Shown in pieces: positions 6,757 to 15,446 of a stretch of 33,062 nucleotides of DNA. The position numbers and the translations under genes were made by a program. The stretch comes from Bacillota bacterium. Its GTDB lineage: Bacteria; Bacillota; Clostridia; Acetivibrionales; DSM-1351. Each line of letters starts with the position of its first letter. Within the stretch, counting starts at the first letter, position 1. Where the stretch lies: assembly GCA_023412635.1 (NCBI GenBank), contig JAEYNI010000087.1, positions 1 to 33,062 on the forward strand, read 5' to 3'. The notes under the pieces were generated by a model, which did no database searches, had not been told where the DNA came from, and worked only from the letters and a program-made list of their open reading frames with translations.

Positions 6757-7512
6757 ATGAAACAATTTTATGAAACCTATAAAGACGACGAAAAACTCTC
6801 ACCACTGGTGAGAGAATTAAATTGGACAAATAATCTTGAAATTTTCTCTAGGGCAAAGTCTCCTGAAGAGCGTGAGTTTTATTTAAGACTGGCAATTAGA
6901 GAAAAGTATTCAAAACGAGAACTTGTCCGGCAAATTGAATCGTGTTTGTTTGAAAGAGTAGCAATTTCAGATACAAAAAAAGTACTAGGATTAATTCCAA
7001 GCGCTGAGCAGCTTTCTTTTATTCGTGATAATTATATGTTAGAGTTCTTATCACTACCGGATGGCTTTAAAGAAAAGGACCTGAGAAAACAAATTGTCTC
7101 CAACTTGAAGCAGTTCATACTTGAATTTGGAAAAGACTTTGTTTTTGTAGGAGAAGAGTATAGAATTCAGGTAGGAAATGAGGATTTCTATATGGACTTG
7201 GTTTTCTTCCACAGGGAATTGTCTTGCCTTGTTGCTTTTGAATTAAAGATAGATAAGTTCAAACCTGAATACATTGGGAAGATGGATTTTTATCTTGAAG
7301 CACTTGACCGAGATGTAAAGAAGCCAAAAGAGAACCCAAGTATAGGTGTAATACTATGTGCAGATAAAGATGATGATGTTGTTGAATATGCTTTAAGCCG
7401 CAATATTTCGCCTACGCTTGTAGCAGAATACAAAACAAAGTTGATAGATAAAAATATATTGCAACGGAAATTACATGAATTTTATAATTTAGCACAGAAT
7501 AATAGAGACTAA
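6757..7512 (+). CDS. YhcG/DUF1016-type PDDEXK nuclease, C-terminal part
   Basis: This 251-residue open frame holds the rest of the YhcG-type protein; full members are about 330-350 residues. The PD-(D/E)XK nuclease site is intact: D147 in FYMDLVFFHR and the E162-L-K164 pair in VAFELK, followed by the family segment PEYIGKMDFYLEALD. The frame is open upstream of ATG 6757 (to about 6648) but has no earlier start codon, and no ribosome site precedes 6757, so efficient translation is doubtful. The next gene begins 3 bases after its stop, so the pair was an operon. DUF1016 nucleases often travel with mobile elements and restriction or defence loci. Likely a decaying gene, though an isolated nuclease domain could be made. 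Confidence 0.75.
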   Translation: MKQFYETYKDDEKLSPLVRELNWTNNLEIFSRAKSPEEREFYLRLAIREKYSKRELVRQIESCLFERVAISDTKKVLGLIPSAEQLSFIRDNYMLEFLSLPDGFKEKDLRKQIVSNLKQFILEFGKDFVFVGEEYRIQVGNEDFYMDLVFFHRELSCLVAFELKIDKFKPEYIGKMDFYLEALDRDVKKPKENPSIGVILCADKDDDVVEYALSRNISPTLVAEYKTKLIDKNILQRKLHEFYNLAQNNRD

Positions 7513-7515
7513 AGC

Positions 7516-7758
7516 ATGGATTACAAAGAGCTATTTGGAAAATACCAAGCTTTACTGGCGGAAAATAGCATATTGAAAGAAGAGTTAAGAAATTTGAAAG
7601 CGCAGCTTGGCATTGTAGAATGTCAGGTTGTTTCTTCATGTGAAGATTTTAATTCAGAACCTGAACCCGAAATGCCTTGCACTGAATCTGAAAATAGTAA
7701 TGATTTGAGGTCGGGTATTAACAAAATGTGCAAACTGCACATACAAAAGCTACCTTAG
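7516..7758 (+). pseudogene. TOTE-type conflict protein, N-terminal coiled-coil fragment
   Basis: An 80-residue frame begins 3 bases after the nuclease gene. Residues 1-32 (MDYKELFGKYQALLAENSIL and onward) form the heptad-like coiled coil usual at the N-terminus of TOTE-type primase-helicase proteins, followed by an acidic linker. The frame then runs out at TAG 7756-7758, while the continuing homology (CTYKSYLSLNEKVIDDHLRG) is in another frame that is open from 7709. The stretch that normally lies between, with the start of the primase domain, appears deleted. I therefore read it as the broken 5' part of the gene continuing at 7787. Confidence 0.7.
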
Positions 7759-7786
7759 CCTTAATGAGAAGGTTATTGATGACCAC

Positions 7787-10156
7787 TTGCGAGGTCGAAA
7801 CAATTTTGTTGCGGGGATATATCCAATGTGTCCGGATGAAACCTGCCACTTTTTAGCTATTGATTTTGATGATGGAGAATGGGAGAAGGATGTAACAACA
7901 CTAAGAGAAGTATGTTCGTATGCCATGAATAAGCGGCATGAAATAACTTTTAAATCGTATGACCGGTTTTTTCCTAATCAGGATACCATGCCAAAGGGCG
8001 GCTTTGGCAATCTTATCGCCTTACCATTGCAAAAGGTAGCAAGAAGCAGTAATAACAGCGTTTTTATTAACGAAAATTTTCAGCCATATGATGACCAATG
8101 GGCATTTTTATCTTCAATCCAGAAACTTTCCGAAGATAATATTGAATTATTCATAACAAAGCTATGCTATGGAAATGAGCTTGGGGTGTTGAGAAAGGAC
8201 GAGGAAGAAACGCAAAAGCCGTGGGAAACAAGCAGAGTAAAATTGACAAAAGAAGATTTTCCAAAAGAAATCGAAATTGTTAAAGCCAATATGTTGTTTG
8301 TCCCAAAAGCGGAGTTTTCTCAAAGGGCATTAAATTACTTAAAGCGGTTGGCAGCCTTTAAAAATCCGGAATTCTATAAAGCTCAGGCAATGCGTATACC
8401 TATCAAAAAAATGCAGCGGATCATATCTTGCTCTGATGAAACAGCGGAATATCTCTGCCTCCCAAGAGGATGTGAAAATGAACTTAAAGATATATTTAAA
8501 GAGCAAGATAGCATTATTCATTTTATTGACAAGACAAATTGGGGTAGGGGCATTGATGTTGAATTCAACGGTAGCTTGAGGGATGAACAGCCACAAGCTA
8601 TTGAAAAACTATTGAAGTTCGATAACGGGATACTTTCCGGCACAACAGCTTTTGGTAAAACTGTTGTGGCTATAAAGCTTATTGCTGAAAGAAAAGTTAA
8701 CGCATTGATCCTGGTTGACAAAGTCAGTTTAGTTGCACAGTGGAGAAAAAGACTTACGGACTTTTTAATTATAAATGAAAGCTTGCCAGAAGCAGATGAA
8801 GTAAAAAAGAGGGGCAGGAAGAAGGCAAGGAGCATTATAGGACAGTTGGGAGCCGGGAAAGACAGCTTAAGCGGGATTATTGATATCGCGGTAATGCAAT
8901 CATTGAACAGAATGGGCGAGGTAAAAGAATGTGTTAAAAATTACGGTATGGTTATTGTGGACGAGTGCCACCATGTTTCTGCCTTTAGTTTTGAGGAAGT
9001 ACTGAAAAGCGTTAATGCAAAATATGTTTACGGTTTAACAGCAACTCCTACCAGAAAGGATGGACACCATCCAATCATATTCATGCAGTGCGGACCCATA
9101 CGTTTCAGGGATGATGCCAAAAAGCAAGCGGAGAAGCGTCCATTTGAACACTATATCATACCGAGGTTTACATCACTCAGAGTACCAATCGATAAGGAAG
9201 AAAAGGATGTAACCATTCAGGAACTGTATGCAAAGATTGTAGAAAATGAAATGAGAAATCAGCTTATAATTGATGATGTGGTTAGAAGCCATAAATATGG
9301 CAGGAACTGTGTTGTTTTGACCGAAAGAACAGCGCATGTTGAGTTTTTGACCAAGGAGCTTAGCAAAAAGATTCCCGATGTCATTTCAGCTACAGGCGGA
9401 ATGGGTACAAAAGAAACCAGAGAGACCATGGCTAGAATAGCAAATACACCGCTAGATAGGCCGTTGACCTTAGTGGCAACCGGTAAATATATTGGTGAGG
9501 GCTTCGATGAGCCCCGGCTTGATACTTTATTTTTAGCGATGCCTATATCATGGAAGGGAACCTTACAGCAGTATGCAGGAAGGCTTCATAGATTATTTGA
9601 TGGGAAAAATGAAGTGCAAATCTATGATTATGTGGATATCCATGTGAGTATGCTGGAGAAAATGTATAGCAAACGCCTTACAGGATATGCCTCTATTGGT
9701 TATAAAGCAAAAGGTGAAAGTATTGCAACAGAGTCTGTAGATATTATTTTTAACAACATCAACTTCCTCCCGGTTTATTCAAATGATGTAGTAAATGCTT
9801 CGAAAGAAATCCTGATAGTCAGTCCGTTTATTACAAAAAAGCGAAGTCTTAATATGATGCAGAGCTTGGAAATAGCGTTATCAAACAAGGTAAAGGTAAT
9901 TGTACTAACCAGACCGGGTGAAGATTTTCGAGGAAAGGATATGACTTCTATACAGGAGACCTTAGATATGTTGAAAGGTGCCGGCATAAGTCTGGTTTTT
10001 AAATCAAATATACATCAGAAATTTGCAGTTATAGACCAAAAAATTGTATGGTATGGGAGTATTAATCTGTTAAGCTTTGGCAGTGCAGAGGAAAGCATTA
10101 TGAGGCTTGAAAGCCCCAGCATAGCACTTGAACTGATGAAAAGTATAGAGAAGTGA
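7787..10156 (+). CDS. TOTE-type protein: damaged primase, SF2 helicase, PLD nuclease
   Basis: A 789-residue frame with three parts. Residues 1-130 are an archaeo-eukaryotic primase (AEP) domain keeping the acidic motif FLAIDFDDGEWEKD (20-34). However, TTLREVC (38-43) runs directly into SYAMNKRHEITFKSYDRF, skipping the segment with the His-containing second catalytic motif, so the primase should be dead. Residues 265-620 are a superfamily 2 helicase: Walker A GTTAFGKT (285-292), DECHH (392-396), TATPTR (418-423), and QQYAGRLHR (594-602). Residues 670-789 are a phospholipase-D-type nuclease: HQK at 743-745, D750 and GSIN at 757-760. The TTG start has no ribosome site; the frame is open back to 7709, so this is the intact 3' remainder of a longer gene. 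The family is annotated as TOTE conflict system proteins, thought to act on invading DNA. Confidence 0.85.
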   Translation: MRGRNNFVAGIYPMCPDETCHFLAIDFDDGEWEKDVTTLREVCSYAMNKRHEITFKSYDRFFPNQDTMPKGGFGNLIALPLQKVARSSNNSVFINENFQPYDDQWAFLSSIQKLSEDNIELFITKLCYGNELGVLRKDEEETQKPWETSRVKLTKEDFPKEIEIVKANMLFVPKAEFSQRALNYLKRLAAFKNPEFYKAQAMRIPIKKMQRIISCSDETAEYLCLPRGCENELKDIFKEQDSIIHFIDKTNWGRGIDVEFNGSLRDEQPQAIEKLLKFDNGILSGTTAFGKTVVAIKLIAERKVNALILVDKVSLVAQWRKRLTDFLIINESLPEADEVKKRGRKKARSIIGQLGAGKDSLSGIIDIAVMQSLNRMGEVKECVKNYGMVIVDECHHVSAFSFEEVLKSVNAKYVYGLTATPTRKDGHHPIIFMQCGPIRFRDDAKKQAEKRPFEHYIIPRFTSLRVPIDKEEKDVTIQELYAKIVENEMRNQLIIDDVVRSHKYGRNCVVLTERTAHVEFLTKELSKKIPDVISATGGMGTKETRETMARIANTPLDRPLTLVATGKYIGEGFDEPRLDTLFLAMPISWKGTLQQYAGRLHRLFDGKNEVQIYDYVDIHVSMLEKMYSKRLTGYASIGYKAKGESIATESVDIIFNNINFLPVYSNDVVNASKEILIVSPFITKKRSLNMMQSLEIALSNKVKVIVLTRPGEDFRGKDMTSIQETLDMLKGAGISLVFKSNIHQKFAVIDQKIVWYGSINLLSFGSAEESIMRLESPSIALELMKSIEK

Positions 10157-10267
10157 AGTAGGATAGATAATAAGTTAAAAGATGTTCCAAGAATAAGTGA
10201 AGGGTTTGAAATAAATACAAATAAATACTAGAAATATTGAACTTTATATTATTAAGCTTTCAGACAA

Positions 10268-10313
10268 TACCTGCCAAACCCGCTAATAAAAACATCAGCG
10301 GGCTTGGCAGGTA
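10268..10313 (+). terminator. long hairpin behind the TOTE gene
   Basis: A 17-bp stem with one A-C mismatch (10268-10284 with 10297-10313) and a 12-nt loop, about 110 bases behind the stop codon. The following TATACTTTATG is only weakly T-rich, so termination strength is uncertain. Confidence 0.5.
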
Positions 10314-10426
10314 TACTTTATGACTGTAAAATATTTACTACAAATTGCTACACTAACTCAAAAATGAAAAGGCACAAACCCTTGATTTTCAAGGCGTTTC
10401 AAGGATTTATCGCGGCTTAAAACTAT

Positions 10427-10462
10427 TCCATGGTAAGGATGAGGTCAGGTTCGACTCTGATT
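10427..10462 (+). pseudogene. tRNA-Thr fragment 2
   Basis: CCATGGTAAGGATGAGGTC and then GGTTCGACTCTGATT match the anticodon loop to T-arm of tRNA-Thr(GGT) with a small gap in the 5' T-stem. The acceptor end is replaced (TTATGACTT). This core fragment lies between blocks A and B and is followed by a terminator-like hairpin at 10499. Confidence 0.8.
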
Positions 10463-10498
10463 TATGACTTACATGCGATACGGCGAAAACGATAATAC

Positions 10499-10541
10499 AA
10501 AAAATAAAACTCATAAATTTTGTTCACGAGTTTTATTTTTT
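10499..10541. terminator. bidirectional terminator
   Basis: A 14-bp perfect stem AAAAAATAAAACTC/GAGTTTTATTTTTT with a 15-nt loop. On the minus strand it lies just behind the small gene at 10556-10705, and on the plus strand behind tRNA fragment 2. Confidence 0.75.
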
Positions 10542-10555
10542 ATGTTCAAAAGAAG

Positions 10556-10705
10556 TTAGCAATCGTGATGTTTATTTCCACAGAAGCAACAGAATAAAAT
10601 AATAACAATTATTATTATCCATATGAAATTGTCATTGTCATTTGAACATCCAGAATGCGCATTATTTAAAAAGCCTCCACGAACGGTATCCTCATTTTCT
10701 GGCAT
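10556..10705 (-). CDS. small single-helix membrane protein (49 aa), hypothetical
   Basis: A 49-residue frame starts at ATG 10705 behind a strong GAGGAGGG ribosome site with 6-7 bases spacing, and ends before a terminator. It codes for a polar N-terminus (MPENEDTVRGGFLNNAHSGC), one very hydrophobic Ile-rich helix (about residues 27-41, WIIIIVIILFCC) and a short Cys/His tail (CFCGNKHHDC). The layout resembles small spore- or envelope-associated proteins of Firmicutes such as the YjcZ type, but I cannot assign it. The ribosome site, helix and terminator argue for a real gene. Confidence 0.6.
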   Translation of the reverse strand: MPENEDTVRGGFLNNAHSGCSNDNDNFIWIIIIVIILFCCFCGNKHHDC

Positions 10706-10997
10706 ACTCTTACCCTCCTCATAAAGATATTAAAATAAAGCATTCAAATACTTAGATCAATACCATATTATTCATAAAAATCATATGTGTTACAATTTCA
10801 CAACTATAAACTTTGAAATTTATTCTATGTATCTTAAACAGATTAGAATATGACGCAAATGCACAAAAAATTAATAGACCAAATCTGGTTTACAGTATTT
10901 TCAATTTCAATTATAATCAAGTATATTAAATAAATATTTTTTACAATTTTTTATTTCTATATGTTAAACAATTAAGTATGATTTTAAAGGTGGAATT

Positions 10998-11402
10998 ATG
11001 AAACATTTAGAAGTTGTTGCAGCAATTATTGTTAATGATAATGATATTCTTTGTATGCAGAGAGATAAAGGAAAATATGATTATGTTTCATATAAATATG
11101 AGTTTCCTGGTGGGAAGCTTGAAAGTGGGGAAACACAGCCACAAGCACTAATGAGGGAATTATCTGAAGAAATGAATCTGAATTTGGCTATTTCAGAGGA
11201 AGATTATTTCATGACTGTCCAACATAATTATCCGGATTTTTCGATAACCATGCACAGTTATATTTGTCGGATAGAGAGCAAAAAGTTTACAAGGAAAGAG
11301 CACATTTCACATGCCTGGCTAAAAGTTAGTGAATTAGAAACACTGGACTGGGCTGAAGCAGATTTACCTATTGTTAGAAGGCTTAAGGAGGTAATGACTT
11401 GA
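10998..11402 (+). CDS. NUDIX hydrolase, MutT/CTP pyrophosphohydrolase-like
   Basis: A 134-residue cytosolic NUDIX enzyme that should cleave (deoxy)nucleoside triphosphates to monophosphate and pyrophosphate. The NUDIX box runs from GGK (38-40) through ESGE to MRELSEEM (52-59), with all key Gly, Glu and Arg residues present. The N-terminal strand VVAAIIVNDNDILCMQR and the EFPGGK turn fit the MutT/YpjP-like branch. It starts behind AAAGGTGG. It is the first gene of a five-gene operon: its stop overlaps the TTG start of the helicase gene. The 290 bases upstream (10706-10997) are very AT-rich and contain no gene; the operon promoter must be there, but I see no clear consensus. Exact substrate not predictable. 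Confidence 0.85.
   Translation: MKHLEVVAAIIVNDNDILCMQRDKGKYDYVSYKYEFPGGKLESGETQPQALMRELSEEMNLNLAISEEDYFMTVQHNYPDFSITMHSYICRIESKKFTRKEHISHAWLKVSELETLDWAEADLPIVRRLKEVMT
11385..11391 (+). promoter_or_regulatory. ribosome site that sets the TTG start of the helicase
   Basis: AAGGAGG lies inside the end of the NUDIX gene, 7 bases ahead of TTG 11399. The TTG overlaps the NUDIX stop (TTGA), so the two are translationally coupled. No in-frame ATG nearby has a comparable site. Confidence 0.75.
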
Positions 11403-14386
11403 GCATTCAGGATAGTTTGGTAAAAAGTTTATATACAGGATTTATTGATTATAGAGAAATATCTCTTGAAGAGTATCGACCATCACTTCTTATAAATGAC
11501 AGCAAAAAAGGTAAAAAAGTATTAACAAGTATTGTAAATGAACTAGCCAAATGTGATGAGTTTTTCTTTTCAACTGCCTTCATCACCAACAGCGGCGTAG
11601 CATCTCTACTTAATGTCTTAAAGGAACTTGAAGAAAAGGGGATACGGGGGAAAATCATAGCTTCTCAGTATCAGAATTTCACAGAACCGGATGCATTGAG
11701 ACGATTAATTCAATTGAAAAATATCCAGGTAAAAATAGTTGTAGAAAATAATTATCATACAAAAGGTTATATATTCCGAAAAGCTGATAGATATACGATG
11801 ATTGTTGGCAGCAGTAATCTTACTCAAGACGCTTTAAGTTATAATAAAGAGTGGAATATAAAGGTTTCATCCATGAACGAAGGCTCGCTGTTGAAGCAGA
11901 CTATGGATGAGTTTAACTATACATTTGATAATGCATTAGATGTAACTGACAAATGGATAAATGGATACCAGAAAATATACAATGAGAGAAATACTTATTA
12001 CGCCAAAAACACAGACCAAAACTCTGAGTTGTCTGCTGCCACTGATAAAATAAAGAACACGGCAGCAGATCCAGACCCATCATATATTGTTGAACGAAGT
12101 ACACAAAATGAATTAAATAATATAAAGCCTACTACACTCTTCAGAGTATCTCCTAATAAAATGCAAATTGAAGCTTTATATTGCATAAATAATTTGAGGC
12201 TTGCTGGTAAAAATAAAGCCTTGCTAATATCTGCCACAGGTACTGGTAAAACATACTTATCAGCATTTGATGCAAGAATTTTTCAACCTAAAAGACTCCT
12301 GTTTGTTGTACACAGAGAAAACATAACCCGAAATGCTTTAAAAAGCTACCAGAAGGTTTTTAGTGATATTATTTCTATGGGGATATTATCTGGTACCAGT
12401 AAGGATTACCAAGCTGATTTTCTATTTAGCACTATTCAAACATTATCGAAAGAAGACGTAATGAAGAGGTTTGAACCTAATTATTTTGATTATATTGTGG
12501 TTGATGAAGCACATCGCTCTGGAGCTGGTTCTTATACCAGGATTTTGGATTACTTTAAACCTAAATTCTTACTAGGCATGACGGCTACCCCAGAAAGAAT
12601 GGATGGGTTTGATATATTTAAAGCTTTTGACCATAATATTGCTTATGAAATAAGGCTAAATAGGGCATTAGAGGAAAGGATGCTTTGTACGTTCCATTAC
12701 TATGGAATAAGTGATATTGAGGTAAATGGAAAGCTGATCAATGAAACTGCAAATTTTAATTGGCTGGTATCCCATGAGAGGGTAGAAAGGATTATTGAAA
12801 AGTCAAAGCTGTATGGTTGTGATCATGGAAGAATAAAGGGACTTATTTTTTGTAGTAGAGTAGAAGAAGCCAGAGAATTATCAAGACTTTTTAACTTGCG
12901 GGGTTACAAAACTATTTCTTTGGACGGAAGCAGCAGTGAAGATGAGAGAGAGGATGCAATTACAAAGCTTGAAAAAGATATAGATTTAGAGAATTCATTA
13001 GATTATATTTTCACTGTTGATATCTTTAATGAGGGAGTAGACATTCCTTCAGTAAACCAGATTATAATGCTTAGGCCAACTCAATCATCAATTGTTTTTG
13101 TCCAGCAAATAGGTCGTGGGCTGAGGAAGACCAGAAATAAAGAATATCTGGTAGTGATAGATTTTATCGGTAATTACTCAAACAACTATATGATTCCAAT
13201 CGCATTATATGGAGATAACTCGTATAATAAAGATACCCTCAGGAAGTTGATTAATAGTGGTAACAGTTTGATTCCTGGAGCTTCAACAATTAATTTCGAC
13301 CAAATTACCAAACGAAGAATATTTGAATCGATAGATATGGCTAAAATGAACACAAAAAAAGATCTACTTAAGGAATATAATCTTCTTAAGTATAAATTGG
13401 GCAAATCGCCACTAATGATGGACTTTATAAATTATGGCGGACGAGACCCATACGCATTTGTTGAATACTCGGGGTCATATTACAATTTTGTTAGCAGTAA
13501 TGATAGTAGTATTAATGCAGAACTGACACTGAAGGAAAAAAGTTATCTTGAATTTTATTCCAAAGAAATGGGGAATGGAAAGCGTGTAGAAGATGTAATT
13601 CTCATGGAAGAAGTTATTAATAACAAAGTGGTATCATTGGAGGATTTAAAGCAGAAGGTTTATGAGCAATTTTCGTATTACCCATCAAATATAACTATTT
13701 ACTCTTCAATACAAAGCTTAAATTGCATGTTTAATAACGAGCAAGAAAGCAATAAATATAATAAACCTGTCAGTATAGATAGCAAGAATAATGTTTTCCA
13801 GTTAAGTGATATGCTTGACAAGGTACTTGGCAACCCGGTATTCAAGGAGTATCTAAAGGACATAATATGTTATTCAAAAACCATATTTAGTTCGGTATTT
13901 AGTAAAGAGAACTACATTAATGGTTTTAGTCTTTATCAAAAGTACAGCAGAAAGGATGTCTGCCGTATTCTGAATTGGGAGAAAGACGAAGCTTCAACTG
14001 TATACGGGTATAGAATAAAAAATAATACTTGTCCGATCTTTGTTACATATCATAAAAATCAACATATTAGTGAAAGTACCAAATATGCTGATCAATTTAT
14101 TAATAATCAAGTATTTAGCTGGATGACAAGAAGTAAGGTCAAATTAAATTCAAAAGAAATTGATGAAATCCAGAATTATAAGAAATCTGGCCTTAGGATA
14201 TTATTATTTATAAAGAAAAGCGACAGCGAAGGTTCAGATTTTTATTATATGGGTGATATGATACCTATTGGATACCAGCAGACAACTATTAGGAATGATG
14301 CTGGACGTGAACTTCCAATAGTTAATATTAAATATAAAATGTTGCAGTCAATAGAGGAAAGAATGTACGAATATATTTTAGGTTAA
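11399..14386 (+). CDS. PLD-nuclease/SF2 helicase fusion, DUF3427-type
   Basis: A 995-residue fusion. Residues 30-190 are a phospholipase-D-type nuclease domain: H120 and K122 in YHTKGYIF, then MIVGSSNLT (134-142). Residues 250-600 are a superfamily 2 helicase: Walker A SATGTGKT (278-285), DEAH (369-372), TATPER (395-400), motif V GVDIP (546-550) and motif VI QIGRGLRK (570-577). The remaining 400 residues contain the spacer and C-terminal beta-rich region typical of DUF3427 helicases (near the end, GSDFYYMGDM). Start TTG 11399 is set by AAGGAGG. It should unwind and cut nucleic acid. It is the largest gene of the operon; RadC follows after 22 bases. The same PLD-plus-SF2 pairing occurs in block A in the opposite domain order. 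Confidence 0.9.
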   Translation: MSIQDSLVKSLYTGFIDYREISLEEYRPSLLINDSKKGKKVLTSIVNELAKCDEFFFSTAFITNSGVASLLNVLKELEEKGIRGKIIASQYQNFTEPDALRRLIQLKNIQVKIVVENNYHTKGYIFRKADRYTMIVGSSNLTQDALSYNKEWNIKVSSMNEGSLLKQTMDEFNYTFDNALDVTDKWINGYQKIYNERNTYYAKNTDQNSELSAATDKIKNTAADPDPSYIVERSTQNELNNIKPTTLFRVSPNKMQIEALYCINNLRLAGKNKALLISATGTGKTYLSAFDARIFQPKRLLFVVHRENITRNALKSYQKVFSDIISMGILSGTSKDYQADFLFSTIQTLSKEDVMKRFEPNYFDYIVVDEAHRSGAGSYTRILDYFKPKFLLGMTATPERMDGFDIFKAFDHNIAYEIRLNRALEERMLCTFHYYGISDIEVNGKLINETANFNWLVSHERVERIIEKSKLYGCDHGRIKGLIFCSRVEEARELSRLFNLRGYKTISLDGSSSEDEREDAITKLEKDIDLENSLDYIFTVDIFNEGVDIPSVNQIIMLRPTQSSIVFVQQIGRGLRKTRNKEYLVVIDFIGNYSNNYMIPIALYGDNSYNKDTLRKLINSGNSLIPGASTINFDQITKRRIFESIDMAKMNTKKDLLKEYNLLKYKLGKSPLMMDFINYGGRDPYAFVEYSGSYYNFVSSNDSSINAELTLKEKSYLEFYSKEMGNGKRVEDVILMEEVINNKVVSLEDLKQKVYEQFSYYPSNITIYSSIQSLNCMFNNEQESNKYNKPVSIDSKNNVFQLSDMLDKVLGNPVFKEYLKDIICYSKTIFSSVFSKENYINGFSLYQKYSRKDVCRILNWEKDEASTVYGYRIKNNTCPIFVTYHKNQHISESTKYADQFINNQVFSWMTRSKVKLNSKEIDEIQNYKKSGLRILLFIKKSDSEGSDFYYMGDMIPIGYQQTTIRNDAGRELPIVNIKYKMLQSIEERMYEYILG

Positions 14387-14408
14387 TTAAAATAAGTGTG
14401 AGGGTTTT

Positions 14409-15086
14409 ATGGAAAAAAGGCTTCATGATGGACACAGACAGAGGGTAAAAACACGTTATCTGACCGAAGGCTTGGATTCTTTTGAAGATCATCAAGTTTT
14501 AGAAATGCTCCTTTTCTTTTGTATTCCTATGAAGGATACAAATGTACTGGCCCATAAAATGATATCTGAGTTTGGTTCATTGGCTGGATTATTTGAGGCT
14601 GATCCAAAGGATATCTGTAAAAGGTGCGGGGTCAGTGAAAATACAGCCATTCTAGTTTCATTAGTACCATCCTTATCTAGAAGATATTTTAAAGGGAAAT
14701 GGGGTGATAAGCCAGTGTTAAACAGTTCAAAGAAGGCTGGAGAATACGCCATGTCTCTATTTGCCGGCAGAACGTATGAAGTCTTTTATGTAATTTGTCT
14801 GGATTCACAGAACAGAGTTAACTATGCTGCATTGGTCCATGAAGGTACACTTAACGAGGTCTCGGTTTATCCAAGGATGGTAATTGAAATGGTTCTGCGG
14901 CATCAGGCCAATAGTGTAATACTTGCTCATAATCATCCCAGTGGGAGCCTTAACCCTTCAAATGACGATATAGAATTAACAAAAAAGATCAAAGCGGCCC
15001 TTGAACCGATATCGGTAAAGGTTGTTGATCATATAATTGCAGCAGGAGATCGATATACTAGTTTTAAAGAACAAAATATACTATGA
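14409..15086 (+). CDS. radC: RadC-like JAB/JAMM domain protein
   Basis: A 225-residue protein of the RadC (UPF0758) family. Residues 5-95 carry the N-terminal helix-hairpin-helix-like part (DHQVLEMLLFF, FGSLAGLFEADP). Residues 105-225 are the JAB domain with a complete metal-binding motif: H174-N-H176-P-S-G, S184 and D187 (AHNHPSGS, then NPSNDD). Despite its name, a role in repair is not established; accessory copies are frequent in mobile and defence islands. The start has GTGAGGG upstream. It lies 22 bases behind the helicase gene and ahead of the MazG-like gene, so it is an operon member, not necessarily the housekeeping radC, which usually neighbours maf/mreB. JAMM proteins can also be peptidases that remove protein tags. 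Confidence 0.9.
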   Translation: MEKRLHDGHRQRVKTRYLTEGLDSFEDHQVLEMLLFFCIPMKDTNVLAHKMISEFGSLAGLFEADPKDICKRCGVSENTAILVSLVPSLSRRYFKGKWGDKPVLNSSKKAGEYAMSLFAGRTYEVFYVICLDSQNRVNYAALVHEGTLNEVSVYPRMVIEMVLRHQANSVILAHNHPSGSLNPSNDDIELTKKIKAALEPISVKVVDHIIAAGDRYTSFKEQNIL

Positions 15087-15119
15087 CTGAGATAATAATA
15101 ATAAATGGAGATGATAATT

Positions 15120-15437
15120 TTGGATGAGCTAATTCAAAAAATTCTATTATTTAGAGATGATCGTAATTGGAAACAATTTCATACACCTGAGAATCTGGCA
15201 AAATCAATATCTATAGAGGCCGCGGAACTACTTGAAAATTTCCAATGGGATAATGATTTCAACAGGCAACATGTACTTGAGGAGCTGGCAGATGTGATGA
15301 TTTATAGTATATTAATGGCGGATACATTAGATGCTGATGTCGTAAAAATTATGGAAGATAAACTTAAGAAAAACTCATTGAAATATCCGATAGAAAAATC
15401 TCAGGGTAATAGTAAAAAATATACAAATTTTTTATAA
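15120..15437 (+). CDS. MazG-like nucleotide pyrophosphohydrolase
   Basis: A 105-residue all-alpha NTP pyrophosphohydrolase of the MazG-like superfamily, predicted to hydrolyse (d)NTPs to monophosphates. The metal-binding motif is complete: E33, E36 and E39 in SIEAAELLENFQW and E55..D58 in LEELADVMIY. The start TTG 15120 is preferred because GGAG (15107-15110) sits 9 bases upstream and family members begin MDEL; the ATG at 15105 has no ribosome site. It lies between radC and the DUF2075 gene (9 bases). Together with the NUDIX enzyme it gives the operon two enzymes of different folds that degrade nucleotides, as expected if the system depletes or cleans the nucleotide pool. Confidence 0.85.
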   Translation: MDELIQKILLFRDDRNWKQFHTPENLAKSISIEAAELLENFQWDNDFNRQHVLEELADVMIYSILMADTLDADVVKIMEDKLKKNSLKYPIEKSQGNSKKYTNFL

Positions 15438-15446
15438 GGTGAGAGT

